NCBI GenBank assembly: GCA_002412705.1
Contig: DHVO01000152.1
Coordinates: 375 to 5,732 of the forward strand
Source of the DNA: Bacteroidales bacterium UBA5206
GTDB taxonomy: Bacteria > Bacteroidota > Bacteroidia > Bacteroidales > Tenuifilaceae
DNA: 5,358 bases
Direction of reading: 5' to 3'
Below are positions 1 to 5,358 of the stretch, one piece after another. Position 1 is the stretch's first letter; each line of letters begins with the position of its first letter. A program made the translations under genes and the position numbers. Under the pieces are notes generated by a model that saw nothing but the letters and a program-made list of their open reading frames with translations, had not been told where the DNA came from and made no database searches.

Positions 1-791
1 CCAACCTCTTCAAGGAACATTTGGCGCTCCTCGTAGGTTTCCAACTCGGCAATTTCCGATTCAGTTTTAGCTGCCACTACAAGTATCTCGGCGTTCTCGT
101 CCTTAACCGCTTCGCGAACAGCATCAACGTACTTATTACCAGCAGCTGCCGACGACTCGTCAACGTTACAAACGTACATTATGGGCTTATCGGTTAGCAG
201 AAAAAGCTCCTTAGCAATTTTCTGGTCCTCCTTATTCTCCAGCACAACGGTACGAGCCGACTTTCCAGCCTCAAGCACAGCTTTGTACTGCATAAGAATC
301 TCGTAAAGGCGTTTAGCCATTTTATCGCCACCAGTTTGCGCCTGCTTTTGCACGCGTGCAATGCGCTGCTCAACGGTCTCTAGATCCTTAAGCTGCAGCT
401 CGGTATCAATAATCTCCTTATCGCGAACAGGATTCACAGAGCCATCAACATGGGTTACATTCTCATCGTCGAAACACCTAAGAACGTGAATAATAGCATC
501 GGTCTCCCTAATATTTGCAAGGAATTTATTACCAAGTCCCTCGCCCTTACTGGCACCCTTAACCAATCCTGCTATATCAACAATCTCAATGGTTGTAGGA
601 ATAATACGCTGAGGTTTAGATATCTCAGCCAGTTTAATTAGCCTTTCGTCGGGCACATTAATTACGCCCACGTTTGGCTCAATTGTGCAAAAGGGGAAGT
701 TAGCCGCCTGTGCCCTTGCATTGCTCAAACAGTTAAAAAGGGTCGATTTCCCAACATTTGGCAACCCTACAATTCCGCATTGTAAACCCAT
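1..791 (-). CDS. ychF: Redox-regulated ATPase YchF (OLA1/Obg-related), 5' part
   Basis: Reading the minus strand from the ATG at 791-789 gives an open frame of 263 codons that leaves the window at the left edge. It begins MGLQCGIVGLPNVGKST, the YchF signature with the P-loop (G9-x4-GKS, residues 9-16). Switch I is FCTIEPN around T36, and G3 is D72-IAG, followed by the near-invariant LVKGASKGEGLGNKFL stretch. The G4 position reads N209-V-D-E212 instead of NKxD, the change that makes this family prefer ATP over GTP. A charged coiled-coil region lies at about residues 125-200. The family is usually about 363-367 residues, so roughly 100 residues including the C-terminal TGS domain are missing only because the window ends. 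YchF is a cytosolic, ribosome-associated ATPase linked to translation and stress responses. It is divergent from the neighbouring carboxypeptidase gene and separated from it by 787 bp. Confidence 0.96.
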   Translation of the reverse strand, partial: MGLQCGIVGLPNVGKSTLFNCLSNARAQAANFPFCTIEPNVGVINVPDERLIKLAEISKPQRIIPTTIEIVDIAGLVKGASKGEGLGNKFLANIRETDAIIHVLRCFDDENVTHVDGSVNPVRDKEIIDTELQLKDLETVEQRIARVQKQAQTGGDKMAKRLYEILMQYKAVLEAGKSARTVVLENKEDQKIAKELFLLTDKPIMYVCNVDESSAAAGNKYVDAVREAVKDENAEILVVAAKTESEIAELETYEERQMFLEEV

Positions 792-819
792 TAGTAGTTA
801 TTTATTTTTATTTCGGGTG

Positions 820-827
820 CAAATTTA
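820..827 (-). promoter_or_regulatory. Bacteroidota -7 box for ychF
   Basis: On the minus strand, positions 827-820 read TAAATTTG, a perfect match to the Bacteroidota sigma-ABfr -7 consensus TAnnTTTG. It lies 28 bases upstream of the ychF ATG, within an A/T-rich stretch. I see no clear TTTG -33 element at the right distance. The expected transcription start is near 814, giving a leader of about 20 nt with no Shine-Dalgarno, as is usual in this phylum. Confidence 0.5.
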
Positions 828-840
828 TGCTTTTTTATTA

Positions 841-1010
841 AGAATTAAGCGGGTGGAGGGATTGGGGATTAGGAATTGGTGTTTAGTATTTGGTGGGGTC
901 GCTAGCGAGAGCCTAAATTGTGACGGGTGACTGGGGATTAGTTTATTGTGGTTGGTTTTTAGTGGTTAATATTTGGGGATTTGGTGGCCTACACCATGCA
1001 TTTTCTTCAT
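841..1010. other. G/T-rich low-complexity intergenic tract
   Basis: This stretch on the plus strand is built of loosely repeated short words such as GGGATTAGG, GTTTAGTATTTGG and GGTTAATATTTGG, and is almost free of C. It has no open frame with a protein-like composition. A 10-bp palindrome, TCGCTAGCGA, sits at 899-908. The tract adjoins the hairpin repeat array, and a tract of opposite strand bias (1463-1543) lies on the array's far side. Function unknown; similar degenerate tracts are common between Bacteroidota genes. Confidence 0.45.
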
Positions 1011-1020
1011 CCCCTTTTTA

Positions 1021-1395
1021 GATGCCACCCCTACGGGGCTCCCTGCATACCGTAGAACCTATACCTACAAAGATATCGCCCCCATGGGGCTTACTGGAGC
1101 TTAGCATCCCTACATTTAGCACCAGAGGTGCGGCATTCCTTCAAAAAATCAAAAGAAAATTGAAAATATACCAAAAAGATATCGCCCCTACAGGCTTGCT
1201 GGGGCTTACCATCCCTATATTTAGCACCAGAGGTGCAGCATTCCTTCAAAAAATCAAGAGAAAGTTGAAACTATACCAAAAAGAGATCGCCCCACGGACT
1301 TGCTGGGGCTTATCATCCCTACATTTAGCACCAGAGGTGCGGCATCTTTGTAGAAAACCAAAGAAAATTGATTTTGAGCGCCGTAGGTGCGACAT
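1021..1395. repeat. Tandem array of ~105-bp hairpin-bearing intergenic repeats
   Basis: Imperfect units start at 1072 (106 bp), 1178 (105 bp) and 1283 (shortened; it diverges after 1345). Each unit starts GATATCGCCCC or GAGATCGCCCC, continues with a GGGGCTT-like segment and CATCCCTA, and then carries the 13-bp hairpin GCACC-AGA-GGTGC at 1119-1131, 1224-1236 and 1328-1340. The two full units then share TTCCTTCAAAAAATCAA and an A-rich tail. A fourth hairpin, GCGCC-GTA-GGTGC, occurs at 1378-1390, and a leading hairpin CCCC-TAC-GGGG at 1028-1038. Units 1 and 2 are near-identical. The spacing between hairpins (105, then 104, then 50 bp) breaks any reading frame, so I read this as structured non-coding repeat DNA. 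It resembles palindromic intergenic repeats that I believe are dispersed in Bacteroidota genomes, but this needs a genome search. Confidence 0.8.
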
Positions 1396-1462
1396 AGAAA
1401 ATGGGGTGTAGAGTTTGGTGGCAGGGCATTAACTTGGCAAAAAACTAATTTGTGACTGGTGC

Positions 1463-1543
1463 TTTACATCTAACGTCTAAAATCTAACATCTATCTCCCT
1501 CCTTTAACTTTTAACATTTCACTTTTAACATCTCACAAATCCC
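1463..1543. other. A/C/T-rich degenerate tract upstream of carboxypeptidase gene
   Basis: The plus strand has reiterated short words (ACATCTAACGTCTAAAATCT, TTTAACTTTTAACATTTCAC) and almost no G. This is the reverse strand bias of the tract at 841-1010. It holds no gene and no clear promoter; it may simply be degenerate spacer, though it forms most of the sequence just upstream of the carboxypeptidase gene. Confidence 0.4.
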
Positions 1544-1551
1544 CTTTTTCT

Positions 1552-1559
1552 TACCTTAG
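1552..1559 (+). promoter_or_regulatory. Possible -7 box for carboxypeptidase gene
   Basis: TACCTTAG matches the Bacteroidota -7 consensus TAnnTTTG at all but one fixed position, 19 bases before the ATG at 1579. No TTTG -33 element is visible. If real, it gives a very short leader of around 10-15 nt. This is a weak call, resting on one imperfect box. Confidence 0.3.
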
Positions 1560-1578
1560 CAGAACTAAAATCGCCCTA

Positions 1579-3258
1579 ATGAAAACAATATTTACACTAA
1601 TCCTTAGCATTGCTCTTTGCGGTTCCATTGCTGCTCAAGGCGAGCTTTATCACTTTAAGTTTGCCGAAAAATCGAAACAGAAAATTAATGGTGTTCTAAC
1701 CCAAACCATTTCCATTGATAAGGTTGTGGACGATACCATATACGCATATGCCAACACATCGGAATTTGAGAAATTCAAAGCCCTAGGCTATAGTTACCAA
1801 ATTATTCCACGGGTCATCCCCACCAAAGCTCTAACCATGGCAACCACCGTTGAGCAAATGGCCAACTGGGACAGGTACCCAACCTACGAGGTTTACCGTG
1901 CCCTATTGAAAAAGTTTGAAACCGACTACCCCAACCTGTGCAAGCTCGACACCATTGGCACATCCGTAAATGGACGAAAGCTGTACGTGGTAAAAATATC
2001 GGGGAACGTAACCAGCGATGAGGCCGAGCCCGAAGTGTTCTACACCAGCACCATGCATGGCGACGAAACCACTGGGTACATACTAATGCTTAGGCTTATA
2101 AACCACCTGCTAACCGAGTATGGCTCCAACCAGCGCATTACCGACATGGTAAACAACATGGCCATTTTCATTAACCCCAACGCCAACCCCGACGGCACCT
2201 ACAAAAGCGGCAACAGCACTGTTTCTGGTGCCATTAGGTACAACGCCAACTACGTGGACCTTAACCGCAATTTCCCCGATCCACGACGCGGCGATCACCC
2301 CGACGGGAATAGCTGGCAGCCAGAAAACGTGGCCATGATGAGCTACGCTACTAGCCGCAGGTTTGTGCTATCGGCCAACTTCCATAGTGGCATTGAGCTG
2401 GCCAACTACCCATGGGATACATGGACATCAATATCCAAAACCCACGCCGATAACAATTGGTACATCAACGTTTCAAGGCAGTACGCCACCCTTGCCCAAA
2501 CCAACAGCCCAAGCGGATACTTTACTGGAGAAAATAACGGCATCACCAATGGCGGCGACTGGTACGTTGTAGCGGGCGGCCGACAGGATTACATGAACTG
2601 GTGGCACCATTGCCGCGAGGTAACCCTTGAGATTTCCGACACCAAGCTTCTGCCCACCGAACAGCTACCCGCCCTCTGGAACTACAACCGCGAAGCGCTG
2701 CTAACCTACCTTGAGCGCGCGCTTCTTGGATTTAACGGAACCATTAAAAACAGCAACGGAGAGCCCATTAGGGCTAAGGTTTTTATTGAAAATCACGATA
2801 GGGATAGCTCCCACGTGTACTCCAACGCCCAGCATGGCACGTTTTATCGCCCCATTGAACCAGGCACATGGAGGGTTACCTTTACTGCACCAGGATACTC
2901 ACCACAAACCCACACCGTTGTGGTTGATAGCTGGACATCATCAACCCAAGTAAACCTTAACGTTGTTATGTACCCCACGGGCGTTACCACTAACAGTATG
3001 CCCAACATCAACTTATGGCCAAACCCCTTTACCAACAAGGTGTACATTAACATTCCTAACCAGTTCACCAATGTTAGAGTAAGCATTTACTCGCTAAGCG
3101 GACAGCTTATAAAAGCAATACAGGGCAATGGTTCGGGCACAATTGTTTGGGATGGCAAAACCGATAACGGCCAAACAGCCACCCCTGGTATTTATATAGT
3201 TAAAGCCACCACCAACGGAGGTAGCGCAACCGCCAAAGTTATATTTAGCCCCCAGTAG
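1579..3258 (+). CDS. Secreted M14 zinc carboxypeptidase with T9SS sorting domain (CPG70-like)
   Basis: The 559-residue protein probably removes C-terminal residues from peptides outside the cell. Residues 1-20 are a Sec signal peptide (cleavage after AAQ or nearby), and about 21-95 look like a propeptide. The M14 catalytic domain spans about 96-380. Its zinc ligands are H160 and E163 (MHGDE) and H269 (NFHSG). N229-R230 in DLNRNFP bind the substrate carboxylate, Y329 in DWYVVAGGRQDY fits the catalytic tyrosine, and E351 in TLEIS is the general base. The GGxQDY...CxEVTLE pattern is that of subfamily M14B (carboxypeptidases D/N/E/M), which favour C-terminal Lys or Arg; that specificity is inferred here. 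A transthyretin-like domain follows at about 384-465, as usual in M14B. Residues ~476-559 form a T9SS type A sorting domain (INLWPNPF, ISxLSGQ-like strand, WDGKTDNG, PGIYIVK), so the product is exported by type IX secretion. The layout recalls Porphyromonas gingivalis CPG70 but is shorter and has no visible PKD domain. It ends 27 bp before a terminator. Confidence 0.94.
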   Translation: MKTIFTLILSIALCGSIAAQGELYHFKFAEKSKQKINGVLTQTISIDKVVDDTIYAYANTSEFEKFKALGYSYQIIPRVIPTKALTMATTVEQMANWDRYPTYEVYRALLKKFETDYPNLCKLDTIGTSVNGRKLYVVKISGNVTSDEAEPEVFYTSTMHGDETTGYILMLRLINHLLTEYGSNQRITDMVNNMAIFINPNANPDGTYKSGNSTVSGAIRYNANYVDLNRNFPDPRRGDHPDGNSWQPENVAMMSYATSRRFVLSANFHSGIELANYPWDTWTSISKTHADNNWYINVSRQYATLAQTNSPSGYFTGENNGITNGGDWYVVAGGRQDYMNWWHHCREVTLEISDTKLLPTEQLPALWNYNREALLTYLERALLGFNGTIKNSNGEPIRAKVFIENHDRDSSHVYSNAQHGTFYRPIEPGTWRVTFTAPGYSPQTHTVVVDSWTSSTQVNLNVVMYPTGVTTNSMPNINLWPNPFTNKVYINIPNQFTNVRVSIYSLSGQLIKAIQGNGSGTIVWDGKTDNGQTATPGIYIVKATTNGGSATAKVIFSPQ

Positions 3259-3284
3259 CAGCACACGCCAATTAAAGAAAAAGC

Positions 3285-3322
3285 AAGCCGCCCCTTTTGC
3301 ATCAGCATAAAAGGGCGGCTTT
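3285..3322 (+). terminator. Hairpin terminator after carboxypeptidase gene
   Basis: An inverted repeat pairs AAGCCGCCCCTTTT (3285-3298) with AAAAGGGCGGCTT (3309-3321): 13 base pairs with a single bulged C and a 10-nt loop. The T run after it is short (TTT), but A-rich sequence precedes the stem, so it may also work from the other strand. It lies just past the stop codon and separates the carboxypeptidase from the next gene. Confidence 0.75.
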
Positions 3323-3349
3323 ACAATAGGCAAGAACAAAGCCCAACCC

Positions 3350-3382
3350 TTGGCTAGCAAACCAGCACCAAGCCCTAGCCAA
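3350..3382. promoter_or_regulatory. Inverted repeat upstream of promoter (possible operator)
   Basis: TTGGCTAG at 3350-3357 is a perfect 8-bp inverted match to CTAGCCAA at 3375-3382, with 17 bases between. The second arm lies 15 bases upstream of the -7 box at 3398, so the arms cover the region where a -33 element and activator or repressor sites are expected. A T run (3388-3394) follows, but with five bases between stem and T run it is a poor terminator. Operator is an inference; no factor can be named. Confidence 0.35.
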
Positions 3383-3397
3383 TCTCATTTTTTTAGA

Positions 3398-3405
3398 TAC
3401 TTTTG
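3398..3405 (+). promoter_or_regulatory. Bacteroidota -7 box for the PafA-like gene
   Basis: TACTTTTG is a perfect match to TAnnTTTG, 48 bases before the ATG at 3454. No TTTG -33 element is seen; an inverted repeat occupies that area. The expected start near 3411 gives a leader of about 40 nt with no Shine-Dalgarno. Together with the terminator upstream, this supports separate transcription from the carboxypeptidase gene. Confidence 0.55.
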
Positions 3406-3430
3406 TGACGATATGCCACGTACCATTTAG

Positions 3431-3450
3431 TAACCCCGTAATAACCCCGT
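3431..3450 (+). repeat. Short tandem repeat in the 5' leader
   Basis: The 9-mer TAACCCCGT occurs at 3431-3439 and again at 3442-3450, an 11-bp period, ending three bases before the ATG at 3454. It would lie in the predicted mRNA leader where a ribosome binding site is normally found. An ATG at 3413 opens a five-codon frame (MPRTI) ending at the TAG at 3428-3430, directly before the repeat. Whether any of this regulates translation is unknown. Confidence 0.5.
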
Positions 3451-3453
3451 TGT

Positions 3454-5112
3454 ATGTTTTACTCAGCATTTCGTTTTGCAACGCTCTCACTTCTAATAGC
3501 ATGCACTTTTACTAGCGCAAACGCGCAGCACAACCTATCCATCCCTCCCGAAAAGCCAAAGCTTATTGTGCAGATTGTGGTATCGCAAATGCGTTTCGAC
3601 TACCTACAGCGCTACGAGAGCAAGTTTACCTACGATGGGTTTAGGATGATTGCCAGCGAGGGCGCTTTTTGCAAGAATGCAAGGTACAACTACCTGCTTA
3701 CCCAGGCCTACCCTGGACTAGCAACTATATCAACAGGAAGCAATCCATCTACTCATGGCATTGTATCCGACAAGTGGATATCCAAGCTCACCAACGAGGA
3801 GATTAAGGCCGTTGCCGACGATAAGGTTGAAACCGTAGGCGGCAGCTTCTTCTCCGGCAAATACTCACCAAAAAACCTCATAACCAGCACCCTTGGCGAC
3901 GAAATACGCATAAGCAATCCCCGCTCAAAGGTAGTTGGCATCGCCATGGATCCAGGCTCGGCCATACTGTCAACAGGTCACAACGCCAACAGCGTGTACT
4001 GGTTCGATACCGAGCGCGGCTTTTGGGTAAGCAGCAGCCACTTTCTAAAGGCGGCTCCCGCTTGGGTAGATACCTTTAACACCAAGGGCTTTGCCCAAGT
4101 GTATGCCGAAAGGGAGTGGAACGCCCTTAATCCCATATCGCAGTACGAGGAGGCCGATACCGCCACCGTTAAGAACGAGGAGAGCAAAAAACGCATTGCC
4201 CAAAAGCTTAGACAGATGATATCGGGCATAATACAAGGAAAAAAGAGTAAAACCGATTTTGTATCGCTAACCCAAAACCCCTTTGGAAACCTGCTAACCA
4301 AGGATTTTGCCATTGCAGCAATTCTTGGCGAGGAGCTGGGAAAGGACGATAACACCGACCTGCTTACGGTTACCTTCTCGCCCACCCGCAACATAAGCCA
4401 AAAGTACGGCCCGCACTCCATTGAGATTGAGGACACCTACCTTAAACTCGATAAGGAGATAGCGCACTTCCTACAGTTTATTAACGCCACCGTTGGTAAG
4501 GAGAACGTGCTTGTGGTGCTCACCTCCGACCAGGGAGTAGCCTCAACACCCGACCACATGGAGAAATCGAAAATACCAGGTGGCTACTTCGATCCCAACA
4601 AGGCCATGATGCTACTTAGCAGCTACCTTAACATAACCTACGGAACAGGGAAATGGGTTGTGGCATTCCACGAGAAACAAATTTACCTAAACCACAGGCT
4701 TATTGAGGACTCCAACCTGCAACTAGCCGAGGTACAGCAGCGCATAGCAAACTTCATGATACAGTTTACGGGCGTAGCCAACGTATCAACCGGACAGGTG
4801 CTGCAAACCTCCAACTTCACCAGCGGAATACTACAGAAGTTCCAGAACAGCTACAACCCCCGCCGCTCGGGCGATATTATAATAAACCTTGAGCCCGGCT
4901 GGGTTGAAAAAAACGGCACGGTAACCTCGGCCAACTCGCCCTACAGCTACGATGCCCACATACCGCTTATTTGGTACGGCTGGAAAATTAAGCGCAAAGC
5001 GATACTAAACCCAGTATCCATGACCGATATTGCCCCAACCATATCCACGCTAATAGGCATAACCTGGCCCAACGGCGCAACGGGAACCCCCATTAGAGAG
5101 ATAATTGAGTAA
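3454..5112 (+). CDS. PafA-like alkaline phosphatase superfamily protein, probable pseudoenzyme
   Basis: This 552-residue exported protein aligns over its whole length with the Bacteroidota periplasmic alkaline phosphatase PafA (about 546 residues; type I phosphodiesterase/nucleotide pyrophosphatase fold). Shared segments are KLIVQIVVSQMRFDYL (36-51), STHGI (99-103), SILxxGHN-like at 169-177, NPFGNLL (275-281), YGPHSIEIEDTYLKLD (318-333), RRSGDI (470-475), YDAHIPL (499-505) and MTDIAPT (523-529). Against PafA numbering recalled from memory, the catalytic residues are mostly gone: D38 is S44, nucleophile T79 is A85, N100 is D106, K162 is D166, R164 is G168, D305 is R312, H309 is Q316 and H353 is Q360. 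Only D352 (D359) and H486 (H502) remain. It should therefore not hydrolyse phosphate esters by the usual route; a binding or structural role is possible but unproven. The N-terminus is a signal peptide, with cleavage likely after ANA at 24; LIAC ending at C17 could instead be a lipobox. The frame is intact, so it is not a decayed gene. It has its own promoter box and terminator. Confidence 0.9.
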   Translation: MFYSAFRFATLSLLIACTFTSANAQHNLSIPPEKPKLIVQIVVSQMRFDYLQRYESKFTYDGFRMIASEGAFCKNARYNYLLTQAYPGLATISTGSNPSTHGIVSDKWISKLTNEEIKAVADDKVETVGGSFFSGKYSPKNLITSTLGDEIRISNPRSKVVGIAMDPGSAILSTGHNANSVYWFDTERGFWVSSSHFLKAAPAWVDTFNTKGFAQVYAEREWNALNPISQYEEADTATVKNEESKKRIAQKLRQMISGIIQGKKSKTDFVSLTQNPFGNLLTKDFAIAAILGEELGKDDNTDLLTVTFSPTRNISQKYGPHSIEIEDTYLKLDKEIAHFLQFINATVGKENVLVVLTSDQGVASTPDHMEKSKIPGGYFDPNKAMMLLSSYLNITYGTGKWVVAFHEKQIYLNHRLIEDSNLQLAEVQQRIANFMIQFTGVANVSTGQVLQTSNFTSGILQKFQNSYNPRRSGDIIINLEPGWVEKNGTVTSANSPYSYDAHIPLIWYGWKIKRKAILNPVSMTDIAPTISTLIGITWPNGATGTPIREIIE

Positions 5113-5124
5113 CCCACCCCATAC

Positions 5125-5160
5125 AAAAAAAGCCGCTAGTTGTTACTAGCGGCTTTTTTT
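5125..5160. terminator. Bidirectional Rho-independent terminator
   Basis: A perfect 9-bp stem, GCCGCTAGT (5132-5140) with ACTAGCGGC (5145-5153) and a TGTT loop, is flanked by seven A on the left (5125-5131) and seven T on the right (5154-5160). It is therefore a good terminator on both strands. It starts 12 bases after the stop codon of the PafA-like gene and ends exactly where the last CRISPR repeat begins, so it probably ends both that gene's transcript and the leftward CRISPR transcript. Confidence 0.92.
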
Positions 5161-5358
5161 GTGGGCATTCCAGTGTGGTGCGATTGGAAGATTTAACCAG
5201 CTCGTTAGTAGTGGTAGATGTGGCGTTATTTCAATTCCAGTGTGGTGCGATTGGAAGAGTGGGGTATTTTGCGGCGCAGTTTGGTGGTATTGTTTCAATT
5301 CCAGTGTGGTGCGATTGGAAGCTTGGCAACAGTTTATGTTTCCTGTAATGATAAGTAG
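5161..5358 (-). CRISPR. Leader-distal end of a CRISPR array (30-nt repeats), partial
   Basis: Three repeats lie at 5161-5190, 5228-5257 and 5292-5321, sharing an identical 24-nt core (ATTCCAGTGTGG then TGCGATTGGAAG). The two complete spacers are 37 nt (5191-5227) and 34 nt (5258-5291), and differ from each other; 37 nt of a third run to the window edge. Read on the minus strand, the 30-nt repeat starts CTTCCAATCG and ends GGAATTGAAAC. The ATTGAAAC ending is the common crRNA 5' handle in type I-B and type III systems, so the array is probably transcribed leftward with its leader off the right edge. Consistent with that, the leftmost repeat has lost its ATTGAAAC end (positions 5161-5166 read GTGGGC) and the next one has one changed end base, as expected for old terminal repeats. 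TTCCA and TGGAA inside the repeat can form a 5-bp stem. No cas gene is in the window, so the subtype is not determined. Confidence 0.9.

Noticed and set aside
450..930. Plus-strand open frames opposite ychF and its upstream region.
   Set aside because: They are antisense to a clearly recognised ychF reading frame, and the second runs into low-complexity sequence.
1022..1411. 129-codon plus-strand open frame across the repeat array, giving a repeated peptide (IFSTRGAAFLQKIKRK).
   Set aside because: It only reads through the hairpin repeat units. The frame shifts between the second and third unit (105 versus 104 bp spacing), so the third copy encodes unrelated residues. No promoter or protein family is apparent.
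913..1461. The 17-bp direct repeat as target-site duplications of a transposon.
   Set aside because: The copies differ at two positions, no transposase or terminal inverted repeats lie between them, and they sit in low-complexity DNA where chance similarity is likely. Kept only as a low-interest observation.
3350..3394. TTGGCTAG/CTAGCCAA hairpin followed by T7 as a second terminator.
   Set aside because: The 17-nt loop and five bases between stem and T run make it weak, and a much better terminator already lies at 3285-3322.
3978..4436. 152-codon minus-strand open frame.
   Set aside because: It lies wholly inside and antisense to the PafA-like gene, whose frame shows clear family motifs; the antisense protein has no recognisable features.
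3454..5112. Possibility that the PafA-like gene is a decaying pseudogene.
   Set aside because: The frame is full length with a signal peptide, conserved non-catalytic motifs, a promoter box and a terminator, and shows no frameshift or stop. Loss is focused on catalytic positions.
1..5358. tRNA, rRNA, riboswitch or insertion-sequence genes.
   Set aside because: None was recognised by eye on either strand.

Overview
The window looks like chromosomal DNA of a member of the Bacteroidota. The evidence is a type IX secretion (Por/T9SS) C-terminal sorting domain on one protein, Bacteroidota-style -7 promoter boxes (TAnnTTTG) in front of two genes, no Shine-Dalgarno sequences before the starts, and a PafA-like phosphatase-family protein. 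GC content is moderate. I cannot place it to genus.

Layout. (1) 1-791, minus strand: 5' part of the translation-associated P-loop ATPase YchF, running off the left edge. (2) 792-1578: a 787-bp gap without a convincing gene. It holds a -7 box for ychF, a G/T-rich low-complexity tract, an array of imperfect ~105-bp repeats built from small hairpins (1021-1395), and a second low-complexity tract of opposite strand composition. (3) 1579-3258, plus: secreted M14 zinc carboxypeptidase with signal peptide, catalytic domain, transthyretin-like domain and T9SS tail, followed by a hairpin terminator. (4) 3323-3453: short regulatory gap with an inverted repeat, a perfect -7 box and a small tandem repeat next to the start codon. 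(5) 3454-5112, plus: exported PafA/alkaline-phosphatase-family protein that has lost almost every catalytic residue. (6) 5125-5160: strong, symmetrical (bidirectional) terminator. (7) 5161-5358: leader-distal end of a CRISPR array that reads leftward (minus strand) and runs off the right edge; no cas genes are visible.

The two plus-strand genes encode exported proteins but appear to be separate transcription units, because a terminator and a new promoter lie between them. Nothing shows a shared pathway. The most notable items are the apparent pseudo-phosphatase, with both metal sites and the nucleophile substituted in an intact, otherwise well-conserved protein, and the CRISPR array whose degenerate last repeat abuts a bidirectional terminator shared with that gene.
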